Positions 1 to 9,094 are shown, numbered from the stretch's first letter. The stretch: 64,000 nt of DNA from Mycolicibacterium mucogenicum DSM 44124 (GCF_005670685.2 NZ_CP062008.1:1736001-1800000), one strand, 5' to 3'. The notes: generated by a model not told the origin, from the letters alone. Numbers and translations: made by a program.

Positions 1-1024
1 TCGCGATGTTGCGCCAGAAGTATGGGGCTGCCGGATCGTAGGCGTCCAGGCCCACGGCATGCAGGCTGAACGTCGCGACGGCGATGGCCGCGATGTGCCA
101 CAGGTACAACGTCATCGCCCCGCTGTTGCCCACCACGATCAGGTACCAGATGCGGGGACGCTCGGCCCACCGGCGGACCGCACCGGCGCAGGCGATGAAC
201 AGACTGGACATCCAGACGCATTGCAGGGCAAGCAGCAGTGTGGGCGGGGTGACGTTCGACATCCGTTCCGTGCCGGTGACCACCAGTGACACGTCGTAGG
301 GACCGTACGTGGCAACCAGCACCTGGACGGCCAGGGTGCCGACGGCCACGGCCAGCGCCGGCTTGGGTGCGGTGAGCCGGTGCGCGTACGCCGCGCCGAT
401 GACCATCGGAATCAGCCAGACCACAATCAGATTCGCCGCGCCGGCTTCCAGCATGTGCGTGCTGATCCGGGCCCAGTCGCCGAACGCCGCGGCCGCGATG
501 AGGGCCGCGACGACCAGTGCGGCCGACCGCGCCGAGCGCAAGCGGGCCAAGGCGGGGACGAACGCCAGCACGATCAGGTAGGTGCCGAGGAACCACAGCA
601 GTGCGACGGCCTCGTTGCCCAGGGCCGCGGCCGACTCGGCACCCATGGTGAACCGCACCACGATCAGGGCGACGGTCCAGGCGCCCAGGTACCACAGCGC
701 CGGCCGGCAGAGGCGTTGCGCCCGGGTGAAAAGCCAGGTGCCCCAGGGTGTCCCGTCGCGCCAGCTGTGAATACCCGCGGCGGCTCCGGCGAAGAAGAAC
801 AACGGCATGACCTGGAGTACCCAGGTGGCCGGCTGCAGGCTGGGTACTGCGCCCAGGGTGTTGCCGATCTGGACGCCGTCGGCGGTGATGGTGGCAAGCA
901 ACAACGCGCAGTGACCGAACATCACGACCAGCAGCGCACCGAGGCGCGCCACGTCGATGCTGCGGTCGCGGTCGGGCGCGGTGCCGTCGATCACGGCGTG
1001 GAAGTCGGGCAACAATCTCGGCAT
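1..1024 (-). CDS. Integral-membrane acyltransferase (acyltransferase-3 type), 3' end outside window
   Basis: Reading the minus strand from the ATG at 1024 gives an uninterrupted frame of about 341 residues to the window edge, so the C-terminus is missing. It begins MPRLLPDFHAVIDG and then shows SIDVARLGALLVVMFGH, the first-helix pattern of acyltransferase-3 proteins with its conserved His, followed by many hydrophobic helices (FFFAGAAAG, ALLWFLGTYLIVLAFVPAL, IVVWLIPMVIGAAYA, MTLYLWHIAAIAVATF). Family members transfer acyl groups to sugars, glycolipids or peptides at the membrane. It starts 43 bp after the VC0807-type gene and lies on the same strand as mbtA, so all three may be one transcript. 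The substrate is unknown; a role in siderophore acylation or export is only inference. Confidence 0.75.
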   Translation of the reverse strand, partial: MPRLLPDFHAVIDGTAPDRDRSIDVARLGALLVVMFGHCALLLATITADGVQIGNTLGAVPSLQPATWVLQVMPLFFFAGAAAGIHSWRDGTPWGTWLFTRAQRLCRPALWYLGAWTVALIVVRFTMGAESAAALGNEAVALLWFLGTYLIVLAFVPALARLRSARSAALVVAALIAAAAFGDWARISTHMLEAGAANLIVVWLIPMVIGAAYAHRLTAPKPALAVAVGTLAVQVLVATYGPYDVSLVVTGTERMSNVTPPTLLLALQCVWMSSLFIACAGAVRRWAERPRIWYLIVVGNSGAMTLYLWHIAAIAVATFSLHAVGLDAYDPAAPYFWRNIA

Positions 1025-1067
1025 GAGCTGATGATGCCCGAGTGCCGGGCGGCGCGGATGAGTGTGA

Positions 1068-1754
1068 CTACTCAGACCCGCCGGCGACCACCGCGACGTC
1101 GGCGGCACCGTCATGCTGCCCGACGAACCGGCGAATGCGGGCCACCGCGAACACGATGCACAGCACCACGAGTGTGGGTCCGGTCGCGACGATGACGAAC
1201 TGCGAGATGTCGACCGGGTAGTTGAAGATCATGTACAGCGCGAAGACGGGATAGAAGCCGCAGAGCAGCCCGAGCCCGACGCACAGCTGCGTGTGCAGCC
1301 GGTGCCAGTCCTGGATGCTCTGCTCGGTCCAGCCGCGTTCGGGCAGGGCCGGCTCGGCGAGCGCGGGGGAGATGACGCCGGCCATCTTCTTCGAATTCGG
1401 TTTGCGCAGCAGCCCGCTGATGGCGAACGACCACACCAGCAGTGACATGGGGACGAGCTCGAGGGCCTGCACGATGCGCGGGTTCTTGGTGGTCAGCGCG
1501 ATGATCAGCGAGCACGCGGCGCCGACGATCACCACGACGTTCGCGGGCTCGACCTTGCGCTTGCGCACCATGGTCAGCGCGCCCTGCGCGGCCGCGGTGA
1601 TGATGGCCCCGACCAACGCGAGGTACGGCTCGAAGTCGAACACACGCAGCACGTAGTACGCGACCAGCGGCGGAATGGTGTTGATCGCCGTGTTGACGAT
1701 GTACTCGCGCAGGGTCTTCGGGGTGTCCATGCCGGCGTCGGCTTGCTGTGACAT
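1068..1754 (-). CDS. VC0807-family membrane protein
   Basis: A 228-residue membrane protein beginning MSQQADAGMDTPKTLREY. An upstream extension of the frame is possible but runs into mbtA, so the ATG at 1754 is preferred. Residues about 20-60 (TAINTIPPLVAYYVLRVFDF, ALVGAIITAAAQGAL), a basic turn (VRKRKVEPAN) and a helix with TKNPRIVQ after it match the remembered pattern of the VC0807 / septation-protein-A-like family, whose function is unknown. Two more helices follow near residues 155-200. It starts 29 bp downstream of the mbtA stop and precedes the acyltransferase gene by 43 bp, which suggests co-transcription with mbtA from the IdeR-controlled promoter. Function is not established. Confidence 0.75.
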   Translation of the reverse strand: MSQQADAGMDTPKTLREYIVNTAINTIPPLVAYYVLRVFDFEPYLALVGAIITAAAQGALTMVRKRKVEPANVVVIVGAACSLIIALTTKNPRIVQALELVPMSLLVWSFAISGLLRKPNSKKMAGVISPALAEPALPERGWTEQSIQDWHRLHTQLCVGLGLLCGFYPVFALYMIFNYPVDISQFVIVATGPTLVVLCIVFAVARIRRFVGQHDGAADVAVVAGGSE

Positions 1755-1783
1755 TCGGGTTGCTCCTGTGGCTGTTCGGAAGA

Positions 1784-3433
1784 TCAGGCGGATGTGGCGG
1801 CCGCGATGGCCCGGGTGATGGCCTTCTTGTCGACCTTGCCGACCGCGGTCAGCGGCAGCGACGGCTGTGCGACCAGGGTGTCGGGCCGGCTGTGGACCGC
1901 GACACCGCGGCTGTCGAGGTAGCCGTTGAGGTCGCTGAGGCTGACGGCCGGCCCGCTGAAAACGACCACGGCACAAATCTTTTCACCGAGGTACGGGTCG
2001 GGCAGCGGGACGGCGGCCGCGGCCCGGATCGACGGGTGCGTGAGCAGATGTTCCTCGAGATCGAGCGCCGAGATGGTCTCCCCGCCCCGGTGGATGACGT
2101 CCTTGATGCGTCCGGTGACCTCGAGGTAGCCGTCGGCCCTGCGGCGCACGCGGTCCCCGCTGCGGTAGAAGCCGTCGGGGCTGAACGACCGCTCGTTGTC
2201 GGACGGCGCCCGGTAATAGCCGTTGAGGGTGTACGGCCCGCGTACCAGCAGTTCACCCTCGCCGCCGACCGGCACGTCGGCGCCCTCGTCGTCGACGATG
2301 CGCACTTCGTCGTCGGGGCACAGCGGTGCACCCTGGGTGTGGTCGAGCAGTTCGGGGTCGTCGCCGGGGCGGGTGTAGTTGATCAGCCCTTCGGCCATGC
2401 CGAAAACCTGTTGCAGGCCGGGTGTCAGCGCGGCGCGGGCGGCCGCCGCGTCCGGTGCGGACAGCTTGGCACCGCCGACCTGGAGCAGTCGCAACGTGGT
2501 GGGGCGCTGGGGCTCCCAGTCGCAGGCCAGCGTCCACAGGGTGGCCAGAGCGGGCACCAGAGCGCAGACGGTGACGCGGTGCCGGGCGATGGTGGCGAAC
2601 GCGGACTCCGGGCTGGGGTCGGTGGTGAAGACCGTGGTGGCGCCGACGGACATCGCACCCAGCATCCCCGGGCACGACAGCGGGAAGTTGTGCGCAGCCG
2701 GCAGCACCGTCAGATACACGTCGTCACCGGTCATTTCGCACACCGCGGCGCTGGCGGTGGCGTTGTAGTAGTAGTCGTCGTGGGTGCGGGGGATCAGCTT
2801 CGGCGCCCCGGTGGTGCCGCCGGAGACCAGGAGCAGGGCGGGTTCCGCGGTGTTGATGGCTGGCGCGGCTGCCGGAGCGTGGCCGAAAAGGGAAGTCCAG
2901 CTGGTGAATTCGCCGGCGTCACCGTTGACGACCACGTGCCGCAGGCGTGGGTGTTCGGCAACCAGCTCGCGCGCCATATCGCGATAGTCGAAGCCGCCGA
3001 AGCGGTCGGCGATGACGAGGGCGACAGCGCCGCTGACCGTGGCGAAATGACCGAGTTCGGCGCGGCGATGAGCGGGTAGGCACATGACGGGCACCGCACC
3101 CGCGCGCAGCAGTCCGAACAGGGCGATGGCGAAGTCCGCGGTGTTGGGCATTTGCAGCAGTACCCGGTCGCCGGTTTCGATGCCGAGAGCGGCGAAGCCG
3201 GCGGCCGCTTCCGAGGCCAGCTGATCGAGTTTGGCAAACGTGTGTGACGCCGATGGGTCGACGATGGCGACGCGGTCCGGCCACTGGCGTGCGCCGTCGG
3301 ACAACAGGCTGTCCAGTGGTTTACCGACCCAGTAGCCCGCCTCGCGGTAGCGCTCGGCGCGGTCGTGCGGGAACGGGACGAATCCGTTCAGCAAATGCTG
3401 GTCGGCCTCGGTGGAGACAGTGGTGCGCGTCAC
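1784..3433 (-). CDS. mbtA: Salicyl-AMP ligase / salicyl-carrier protein ligase MbtA
   Basis: A 549-residue stand-alone aryl-adenylating enzyme of the ANL superfamily. It activates salicylate as salicyl-AMP and loads it onto the aryl carrier domain of MbtB, the first committed step of mycobactin assembly in the cytosol. The A3 core LLLVSGGTTGAPKLIPRTH lies near residues 200-218, the A5 region shows FGMAEGLINYTRPGDD, the A7/A8 region SPDGFYRSGDRVRR and GRIKDVIHRGGETIS, and the A10 lysine is in TAVGKVDKKAI. The GTG start has a GAGGGA ribosome-binding site on the minus strand. It is divergent from mbtB across a 96-bp gap that holds IdeR-type boxes, so iron repression is expected. Length matches the family. 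Confidence 0.96.
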   Translation of the reverse strand: MTRTTVSTEADQHLLNGFVPFPHDRAERYREAGYWVGKPLDSLLSDGARQWPDRVAIVDPSASHTFAKLDQLASEAAAGFAALGIETGDRVLLQMPNTADFAIALFGLLRAGAVPVMCLPAHRRAELGHFATVSGAVALVIADRFGGFDYRDMARELVAEHPRLRHVVVNGDAGEFTSWTSLFGHAPAAAPAINTAEPALLLVSGGTTGAPKLIPRTHDDYYYNATASAAVCEMTGDDVYLTVLPAAHNFPLSCPGMLGAMSVGATTVFTTDPSPESAFATIARHRVTVCALVPALATLWTLACDWEPQRPTTLRLLQVGGAKLSAPDAAAARAALTPGLQQVFGMAEGLINYTRPGDDPELLDHTQGAPLCPDDEVRIVDDEGADVPVGGEGELLVRGPYTLNGYYRAPSDNERSFSPDGFYRSGDRVRRRADGYLEVTGRIKDVIHRGGETISALDLEEHLLTHPSIRAAAAVPLPDPYLGEKICAVVVFSGPAVSLSDLNGYLDSRGVAVHSRPDTLVAQPSLPLTAVGKVDKKAITRAIAAATSA

Positions 3434-3471
3434 GGCGGATCCCTCGGGGTAGGCATGGAGGTAGCGGCAAT

Positions 3472-3490
3472 ATAGGGTAGCCTAATCAAA
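3472..3490. promoter_or_regulatory. IdeR (iron box) operator, proximal to mbtA
   Basis: The 19 bases ATAGGGTAGCCTAATCAAA match about 15 of 19 positions of the remembered mycobacterial iron box TTAGGTTAGCCTAACCTAA. It lies in the divergent mbtA-mbtB gap, 38 bp from the mbtA start. IdeR with Fe2+ would repress both directions when iron is sufficient. Confidence 0.8.
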
Positions 3491-3491
3491 A

Positions 3492-3510
3492 TTAGGACAG
3501 CCTGTCTTTA
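3492..3510. promoter_or_regulatory. Second, degenerate IdeR-like box, proximal to mbtB
   Basis: Directly after the first box, separated by one base, TTAGGACAGCCTGTCTTTA matches about 13 of 19 iron-box positions and keeps the TTAGG half and the central AGCCT. It ends 19 bp before the mbtB start. Two adjacent boxes would allow cooperative loading of IdeR dimers, which is an inference. Confidence 0.5.
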
Positions 3511-3529
3511 ACGTGTTCGGGAGGGTTTT

Positions 3530-6500
3530 GTGGGCGTCGTGGCAGTGAATTCGCAGGCCATCCGCGAGGAGGTTGCCGAACTGCTGGGTGCCCGTGCCGA
3601 CACCCTCGACCCGGGTGCCGACCTGATCAGCCAGGGCCTGGATTCGATCCGCATGATGTCGCTCGCCGGGCGCTGGCGGAAGCAGGGCATCGACATCGAC
3701 TTCGCCGCCCTGGCCGCCGAGCCGACCATCGCGGCCTGGTCCGAACTGCTGTCCGCGGCGGGTGGCCTGCAGCGAGCCGAAACCTCGGCACCGCAGGATG
3801 ATTCGGAACACGACCAGCCGTTCGGCCTGGCTCCGATGCAGCACGCCATGTGGATCGGCCGGGAAGACGACCAGCAATTGGGTGGCGTCGCCGGGCACCT
3901 CTATGTCGAATTCGACGGCCACGGCGTCGATGTCGAACGATTGACTGCCGCCGCAACGGCGTTGGCGGCGCGGCACCCCATGCTGCGCGTGCAGTTCCTC
4001 GCCGACGGCACGCAGCGCATCAAGGCGCTCGACGGCGACTTCCCGGTGACGGTCACCGACCTGCGGGACCTGCCGGCAGATCAGATCGCCGAGCAGCTGG
4101 CCGCCACTCAACGCCGCAAGGCGCATCAGCAGTTGACCGACCAGGTCTTCGAACTGAGCCTGACCCTGCTCCCGGATGGCAAGACCCGCCTGCACGTCGA
4201 CCTGGACATGCAGGCCGCCGACGCCATGAGTTACCGCACGCTGATGGCCGATCTCGCGGCCCTGTACCGCGGTGTCGAGCTGGCTCCGCTGGCTTACACG
4301 TACCGCGAATACCGCATGGCCACAACGCAATCGGCGCAGGAGCCCAATCCGCGGGCCGATGCGGATCGGCAGTGGTGGGGCGAGCGGCTCCCGGAACTGC
4401 CCGACCCGCCGCGTCTGCCGCTGGTCCCGGTCGCCGAGCAGAACGACCCGCGGCACACCACCCGGCGCTGGCACTGGCTGGCCCCCGACGTCCGGGACGC
4501 GCTGTATGCGGCGGCCCGCCGGCGCGGGATCACGCCCGCGATGGCCCTGGCCGCGTCCTTCTCCGATGCCCTGGCCTGCTGGTCGGCCGGGCAGCGCTTC
4601 CTGCTGAACGTGCCGCTGTTCGGGCGCGACCAGCGGCACGCCGACGTCGACCGCCTGGTGGGCGACTTCACGTCGTCGCTGCTGCTCGACGTCGACCTCA
4701 CCGATGCGGCCACCGCGACGGCGCGCTGTGGCGTCCTGCAGGACGCATTCCGCAGCGCTGCAGCGCATTCCGAGTACTCCGGCCTCGAGGTGCTGCGCGA
4801 CCTGAGCCGGCACCGCGGCACCCAGGTGCTGGCCCCCGTGGTCTTCACCAGTGCCCTCGGCCTCGGTGAACTGTTCGGCTCGGCCGTGCTCGAGACGTTC
4901 GGCACGCCCGGGTGGATCAATTCGCAAGGGCCACAGGTGATGCTGGACGCCCAGGTGACCGAATTCAACGGCGGCGTGCTGGTCAACTGGGATGTGCGCG
5001 AGGACGCGTTCCCCGACGGCATCATCGACGCGATGTTCGCCCGGCACATCGCCGAGCTGGAGCGGCTGGCCGGCGACGACACGGCATGGGAGGCGCCCAC
5101 CCCGGAGCCCATGTCAGCGGCGCAGCGTGCGGTCCGCGACGCGGCCAACAGTCGCACCGCGGCGCCCAGCGGCGCGGCGCTGCACACCGGCTTCTTCGCC
5201 TCGGCGGCCGCCCGGCCGACCGCCACGGCCATGATCGGCGAGGCCCGGCAGTGGACGTATGCCGAACTGGCCGAAGAAGTTTCGGCCGTGGCGTCGGCGC
5301 TGCAGGTCGCCGGTATCAAGCCGGGCGACACCGTGGCCGTGCTCGGACCCAAGGGCGCGGAGCAGATCATCGCGCTGCTGGCCATCATGGCCGCCGGTGG
5401 GGTCTACCTGCCGATCGGCGTGGATCAGCCCGCCGACCGTACCGAGAAGATCCTGGCCACCGGCGGTGTCCGGATGGCGCTTTACTGTGGCGACCTGGCG
5501 CCGTCGTGGAAGCCGTCGCTCACCGTGACGGAGGCGCTGCGAATCGGGCGCCGCGCCGAGGGACCGTTCGTCCCGGCCGCCACCGATCCGCACGAGTTGG
5601 CCTACGTGCTGTTCACGTCCGGCTCCACCGGCGAGCCCAAGGGCGTCGAGGTCACCCACGACGCAGCGATGAACACCGCCGAATTCCTGTACGGGCACTT
5701 CGACATCGGACCTGCCGACCGCTGCCTCGCGCTGGCCACCCTCGAGTGCGACCTGTCGGTGCTCGACATGTTCGCCACGCTCGCTACGGGCGGCAGCATC
5801 GTCGTGGTCGACGAGCCGTACCGGCGCGACCCCGACCGCTGGGCCGCCCTCATCGCCGAACACGGCGTCACGGTGCTCAATTTCCTGCCGGGCTGGCTGG
5901 AGATGCTCGTAGAGGTCGGTGCCGGGCGGCTGGACACCGTCCGGGTGGTGCTCACCGGCGGCGACTGGGTCCGGACCGCCATGGTCCGGCACCTGCAGGC
6001 GCAGGCCCCGGGTGTGCGCGTCGCCGGCCTCGGCGGCGCCACCGAAACCGCCATCCACGCAACCATCTTCGAGGCCGGCGAGCTGCCGGACTCCTGGTCG
6101 GCGGTGCCCTACGGCGTGCCGTTCACCAACAACGCGTGCCGCGTGGTCAACGAGGCGGGCCAGGACTGCCCCGACTGGGTGGCCGGCGAACTGTGGTTCA
6201 CCGGGCGCGGCATCGCCTCGGGCTACCGCGGCCGGGCCGATCTGACCGCCGACCGCTTCGTGCGCTATGCGGGCCGAACCTGGTACCGCTCAGGGGATTT
6301 GGCACGTTACCGGCCGGACGGCATCCTGGAGTTCGTCGGGCGTGCCGACCACCGAGTGAAGATCAGCGGCTACCGCATCGAGCTCGGTGATGTCGAGGCC
6401 GCACTGCAGCGGGTTCCCGGCGTGCGTGCCGCGGTGGCCGGTGTGGTCTCCGGTGGGGAACGCGGGCATGACGTGCTGGCGGCCCTGGTCTCGGTCGACG

Positions 6501-7018
6501 ACGCGGAGCTGACCGCCGAGCGCATCTCCGCGGCGGTGGCCGAACTCGTACCGCCGCACATGATCCCGCGACAGCTACAGGTGGTTGCGGCGATTCCGTT
6601 CACCGTCGGTGGCAAGACCGACCGCCGGGCCGCGGCCGGTCAGCTCGCGGCGCTGGTTCAGGCGGCCGACGGCGCCGGGCGGGCGCAGCCGGAGACCACG
6701 CTGGAGCGCGCCTTGGTGGCGATCGTCTCCGAGCTGCTCGCGGTCGAAGCTGGTGTCGAGGACGACTTCTTCGAGCTCGGCGGTGACTCGGTCCTGGCGA
6801 CCGCCACCGTCGCGCGCATCCGGAAATGGCTGGACACCCCGACCGTGGGTGTGCCGGACATCTTCGCCGCCCGGACGGTGCGGGCGCTGGCTCAGCGGCT
6901 CACCGGCCGCGAGGACGGCAGCGGCCGACTGGACATGGTCGCCGAGCTCTACCTGGAGATTGCCGAGATGAACCACGACGACGTGCTCACCGCGCTGGAT
7001 CCGTCGGCCGTCTCATGA
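3530..7018 (+). CDS. mbtB: Mycobactin NRPS MbtB (ArCP-Cy-A-PCP)
   Basis: A 1162-residue NRPS that receives salicylate from MbtA, activates serine or threonine, and condenses and cyclises them to the phenyloxazoline of mycobactin. The N-terminal aryl carrier domain has LISQGLDSIRMM with the pantetheine Ser at 39. The cyclisation domain carries the diagnostic D-x4-D-x2-S motif at D226, D231 and S234 (DMQAADAMS). The adenylation domain has FTSGSTGEPKG near residue 694, WYRSGDLARY and the A10 Lys in FTVGGKTDRR. The PCP has FFELGGDSVLATA with Ser 1087. A GTG start follows GGGAGGG; nearby GTG codons are alternatives. In M. tuberculosis, from memory, the thioesterase is fused to the C-terminus; here it is the separate next gene, which overlaps the stop as ATGA. 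Confidence 0.96.
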   Translation: MGVVAVNSQAIREEVAELLGARADTLDPGADLISQGLDSIRMMSLAGRWRKQGIDIDFAALAAEPTIAAWSELLSAAGGLQRAETSAPQDDSEHDQPFGLAPMQHAMWIGREDDQQLGGVAGHLYVEFDGHGVDVERLTAAATALAARHPMLRVQFLADGTQRIKALDGDFPVTVTDLRDLPADQIAEQLAATQRRKAHQQLTDQVFELSLTLLPDGKTRLHVDLDMQAADAMSYRTLMADLAALYRGVELAPLAYTYREYRMATTQSAQEPNPRADADRQWWGERLPELPDPPRLPLVPVAEQNDPRHTTRRWHWLAPDVRDALYAAARRRGITPAMALAASFSDALACWSAGQRFLLNVPLFGRDQRHADVDRLVGDFTSSLLLDVDLTDAATATARCGVLQDAFRSAAAHSEYSGLEVLRDLSRHRGTQVLAPVVFTSALGLGELFGSAVLETFGTPGWINSQGPQVMLDAQVTEFNGGVLVNWDVREDAFPDGIIDAMFARHIAELERLAGDDTAWEAPTPEPMSAAQRAVRDAANSRTAAPSGAALHTGFFASAAARPTATAMIGEARQWTYAELAEEVSAVASALQVAGIKPGDTVAVLGPKGAEQIIALLAIMAAGGVYLPIGVDQPADRTEKILATGGVRMALYCGDLAPSWKPSLTVTEALRIGRRAEGPFVPAATDPHELAYVLFTSGSTGEPKGVEVTHDAAMNTAEFLYGHFDIGPADRCLALATLECDLSVLDMFATLATGGSIVVVDEPYRRDPDRWAALIAEHGVTVLNFLPGWLEMLVEVGAGRLDTVRVVLTGGDWVRTAMVRHLQAQAPGVRVAGLGGATETAIHATIFEAGELPDSWSAVPYGVPFTNNACRVVNEAGQDCPDWVAGELWFTGRGIASGYRGRADLTADRFVRYAGRTWYRSGDLARYRPDGILEFVGRADHRVKISGYRIELGDVEAALQRVPGVRAAVAGVVSGGERGHDVLAALVSVDDAELTAERISAAVAELVPPHMIPRQLQVVAAIPFTVGGKTDRRAAAGQLAALVQAADGAGRAQPETTLERALVAIVSELLAVEAGVEDDFFELGGDSVLATATVARIRKWLDTPTVGVPDIFAARTVRALAQRLTGREDGSGRLDMVAELYLEIAEMNHDDVLTALDPSAVS

Positions 7019-7773
7019 CCGACTTGCATACCGGCTCCGCGACCGAGCCGAAAAGCGCCTTCGCGCCCTGGATCAAGCACTACCCAGGAGCTGGTGACAC
7101 CGGCGCGGTCGTGATCTTCCCGCATGCCGGCGGTGCCGCGGTCGCGTACCGGGACCTGGCCACCACCTTGTCGGGCAAGGGAATCGACGCGTACGTCGTG
7201 CAGTACCCGCGCCGCGCCGACCGGCTCGCGCATCCGGCGCATCCGACGGTCGAGCAGCTGGCCGCCGACCTGTTCGCCGCGGGCGACTGGTCGGGTGTGG
7301 GTCCGCTGCGCCTCGTCGGGCACTGCATGGGTGCGGTGGTGGCCTTCGAATTCGCGCGCGTGGCAGAACAGAGCGGCGCCACCGTGCACAGCCTGTGGGC
7401 GTCGGCCGGCCAGGCACCGTGCGATGTGGTCGACGCGCCGCCGCTGCCGACCGGCCCGCGCGAAATGCTTGCCGAGATGGTCGATCTCGGCGGCACCGAC
7501 CCCCGGCTGCTCGCCGACGTGGATTTCGTGGAAATGCTGCTGATGGCGGTGGGGGCCGACTACGAAGCCCTCAACCGGTACGCGGGTGGTGGCCGCATCG
7601 CCGCCGACATCCACGCCCTCGGCGGACGCGACGACCATCGCATCGATCGGGACATGCTGCGCCGCTGGGAGAACCACACGTCGGGTGCCTTCACCCTGGC
7701 CGAGTTCGACGGCGGCCACTTCTACCTCAACGACCAGCTGGACACGATCGCGGAAGTGATCAGTGCGCGCTGA
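7015..7773 (+). CDS. mbtT: Stand-alone mycobactin thioesterase MbtT
   Basis: A 252-residue alpha/beta-hydrolase of the type II thioesterase family, starting at the ATG that overlaps the mbtB stop (ATGA). It should hydrolyse mis-acylated or stalled intermediates from the mycobactin carrier domains. The oxyanion region reads VVIFPHAGGAAVAYRDLA, the nucleophile elbow LVGHCMGAVVAFEF, and the C-terminal catalytic His sits in FDGGHFYLND. The elbow residue at 104 is Cys instead of the usual Ser; I recall the same GHCMG in the fused thioesterase of M. tuberculosis MbtB, so this is probably functional. It is 11 bases overlapped by, or 4 bases before, mbtC depending on that gene's start. Confidence 0.9.
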   Translation: MTDLHTGSATEPKSAFAPWIKHYPGAGDTGAVVIFPHAGGAAVAYRDLATTLSGKGIDAYVVQYPRRADRLAHPAHPTVEQLAADLFAAGDWSGVGPLRLVGHCMGAVVAFEFARVAEQSGATVHSLWASAGQAPCDVVDAPPLPTGPREMLAEMVDLGGTDPRLLADVDFVEMLLMAVGADYEALNRYAGGGRIAADIHALGGRDDHRIDRDMLRRWENHTSGAFTLAEFDGGHFYLNDQLDTIAEVISAR

Positions 7774-9094
7774 ATCGATGGGCACTGACTCGGCAACGGA
7801 CGACCCGGTGGTCATCGTCGGGATGGCGGTCGAGGCCCCCGGCGATGTGGACGACGCGGACAGCTACTGGCGGCTGCTGTCTTCCGGGCGAGAGGCGCTC
7901 GGCGCGTTCCCCGAGGACCGCGGCTGGGCCGTGCGCGACCTGCTCGCGGGCTCGCGCCGCGACGGGTTCAAGCGCATCCACAACCGCGGCGGATTCCTCA
8001 CCGGCGCCGCACTTTTCGACCCCGCGTTCTTCGGTATCTCGCCGCGCGAGGCGGTGGCGATGGACCCGCAGCAGCGCGTCGCGCTGCGCGTGACGTGGCG
8101 GGCGCTGGAGAACGCCGGCATCAACCCCGATGATCTGGCCGGGCACGACGTCGGCTGCTACATCGGCGCCTCAGGCACCGGGTACGGCCCCGATCTCGCC
8201 GAATACTCCGACCTGAGTGGGCATCTGATCACCGGGACGTCGCTGGGCGTGATCTCCGGACGGATCGGCTACCTGCTGGGCCTCGACGGCCCGGCGCTGA
8301 CGATCGACACGTCGTGCTCGTCGGCGCTGACCGCGTTCCATACCGCCGTGCAGGCACTGCGTTCGGGTGACTGCAGCATGGCGCTCGCCGGCGGTGTGTG
8401 CGTGATGGGGTCGCCGGGATACTTCGTCGAATTCGCCAAACAGCACGCCCTCTCCGATGACGGGCACTGCCGGCCCTACAGCGCGCAGGCCAGCGGCACC
8501 GTGTGGGCCGAAGGCGCGGGCATGTTCGTGCTGTCACGAAAGTCGGTGGCGCAGCGGGGCGGTCACCGCGTGCTCGCGGAGGTCCGGGCCAGCTGCCTCA
8601 ACCAGGATGGCCGCAGCACCGGCCTGACCGCGCCGAGCGGGCCGGCGCAGGCGCGGCTGTTCGGCCGTGCGCTCACTCTCGCCGGTGCCCGGCCCGACCA
8701 GATCGGGATGATCGAAGGCCACGGCACCGGAACCAAACTCGGGGACCGCACCGAATTGAACTCGCTGGCGCAGACCTACGGTGCCACCGCGCCCGGCCAG
8801 GGCGCGGTCCTGGGCTCGGTGAAATCCAACGTCGGGCACAGCCAGGCCGCCGCGGGGGCGCTGGGACTGGCCAAGGTCCTGGTGTCGGCCGAGCATGCCA
8901 CCATCCCGGCGAGCCTGCACACCGCGCAGGCCAGCGCCGAAATCGACTGGAGCGCACAGGGCTTACGGCTCGCCACCGCGCACACGCCATGGCCCGCCGT
9001 CAACGGTGAGCGCCTTGCGGCGGTCTCGGCGTTCGGCATGAGCGGCACCAACGCGCACGTCGTCGTCGCGATGCCGGAGGGATTGGTGGCGTGA
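7763..9094 (+). CDS. mbtC: Polyketide synthase MbtC (ketosynthase)
   Basis: A 443-residue stand-alone beta-ketoacyl synthase that works with MbtD to insert the short polyketide (beta-hydroxy acyl) unit of mycobactin. The active-site Cys is at 185 in TIDTSCSSAL; the catalytic histidines are in MIEGHGTGTKLGD and KSNVGHSQAAAG; MDPQQRVALR and AVSAFGMSGTNAHV are typical KS signatures. The GTG at 7763 has GGAAG six bases upstream and overlaps mbtT by 11 bp; the ATG at 7778 (438 residues, MGTDSATDDPVVIVG) aligns better with the remembered MbtC start but lacks a ribosome site. Its stop overlaps the mbtD start as GTGA. Confidence 0.94.
   Translation: MRAESMGTDSATDDPVVIVGMAVEAPGDVDDADSYWRLLSSGREALGAFPEDRGWAVRDLLAGSRRDGFKRIHNRGGFLTGAALFDPAFFGISPREAVAMDPQQRVALRVTWRALENAGINPDDLAGHDVGCYIGASGTGYGPDLAEYSDLSGHLITGTSLGVISGRIGYLLGLDGPALTIDTSCSSALTAFHTAVQALRSGDCSMALAGGVCVMGSPGYFVEFAKQHALSDDGHCRPYSAQASGTVWAEGAGMFVLSRKSVAQRGGHRVLAEVRASCLNQDGRSTGLTAPSGPAQARLFGRALTLAGARPDQIGMIEGHGTGTKLGDRTELNSLAQTYGATAPGQGAVLGSVKSNVGHSQAAAGALGLAKVLVSAEHATIPASLHTAQASAEIDWSAQGLRLATAHTPWPAVNGERLAAVSAFGMSGTNAHVVVAMPEGLVA

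Noticed and set aside
380..1195. Plus-strand frame of 271 codons at the left edge
   Set aside because: The minus strand there encodes a recognisable membrane acyltransferase and the VC0807-type protein.
1748..3079. Plus-strand frame of 443 codons
   Set aside because: Antisense of mbtA, with no recognisable protein features.
3482..5047. Long minus-strand frame inside mbtB
   Set aside because: Shadow of mbtB; it lacks a ribosome site and any recognisable motif.
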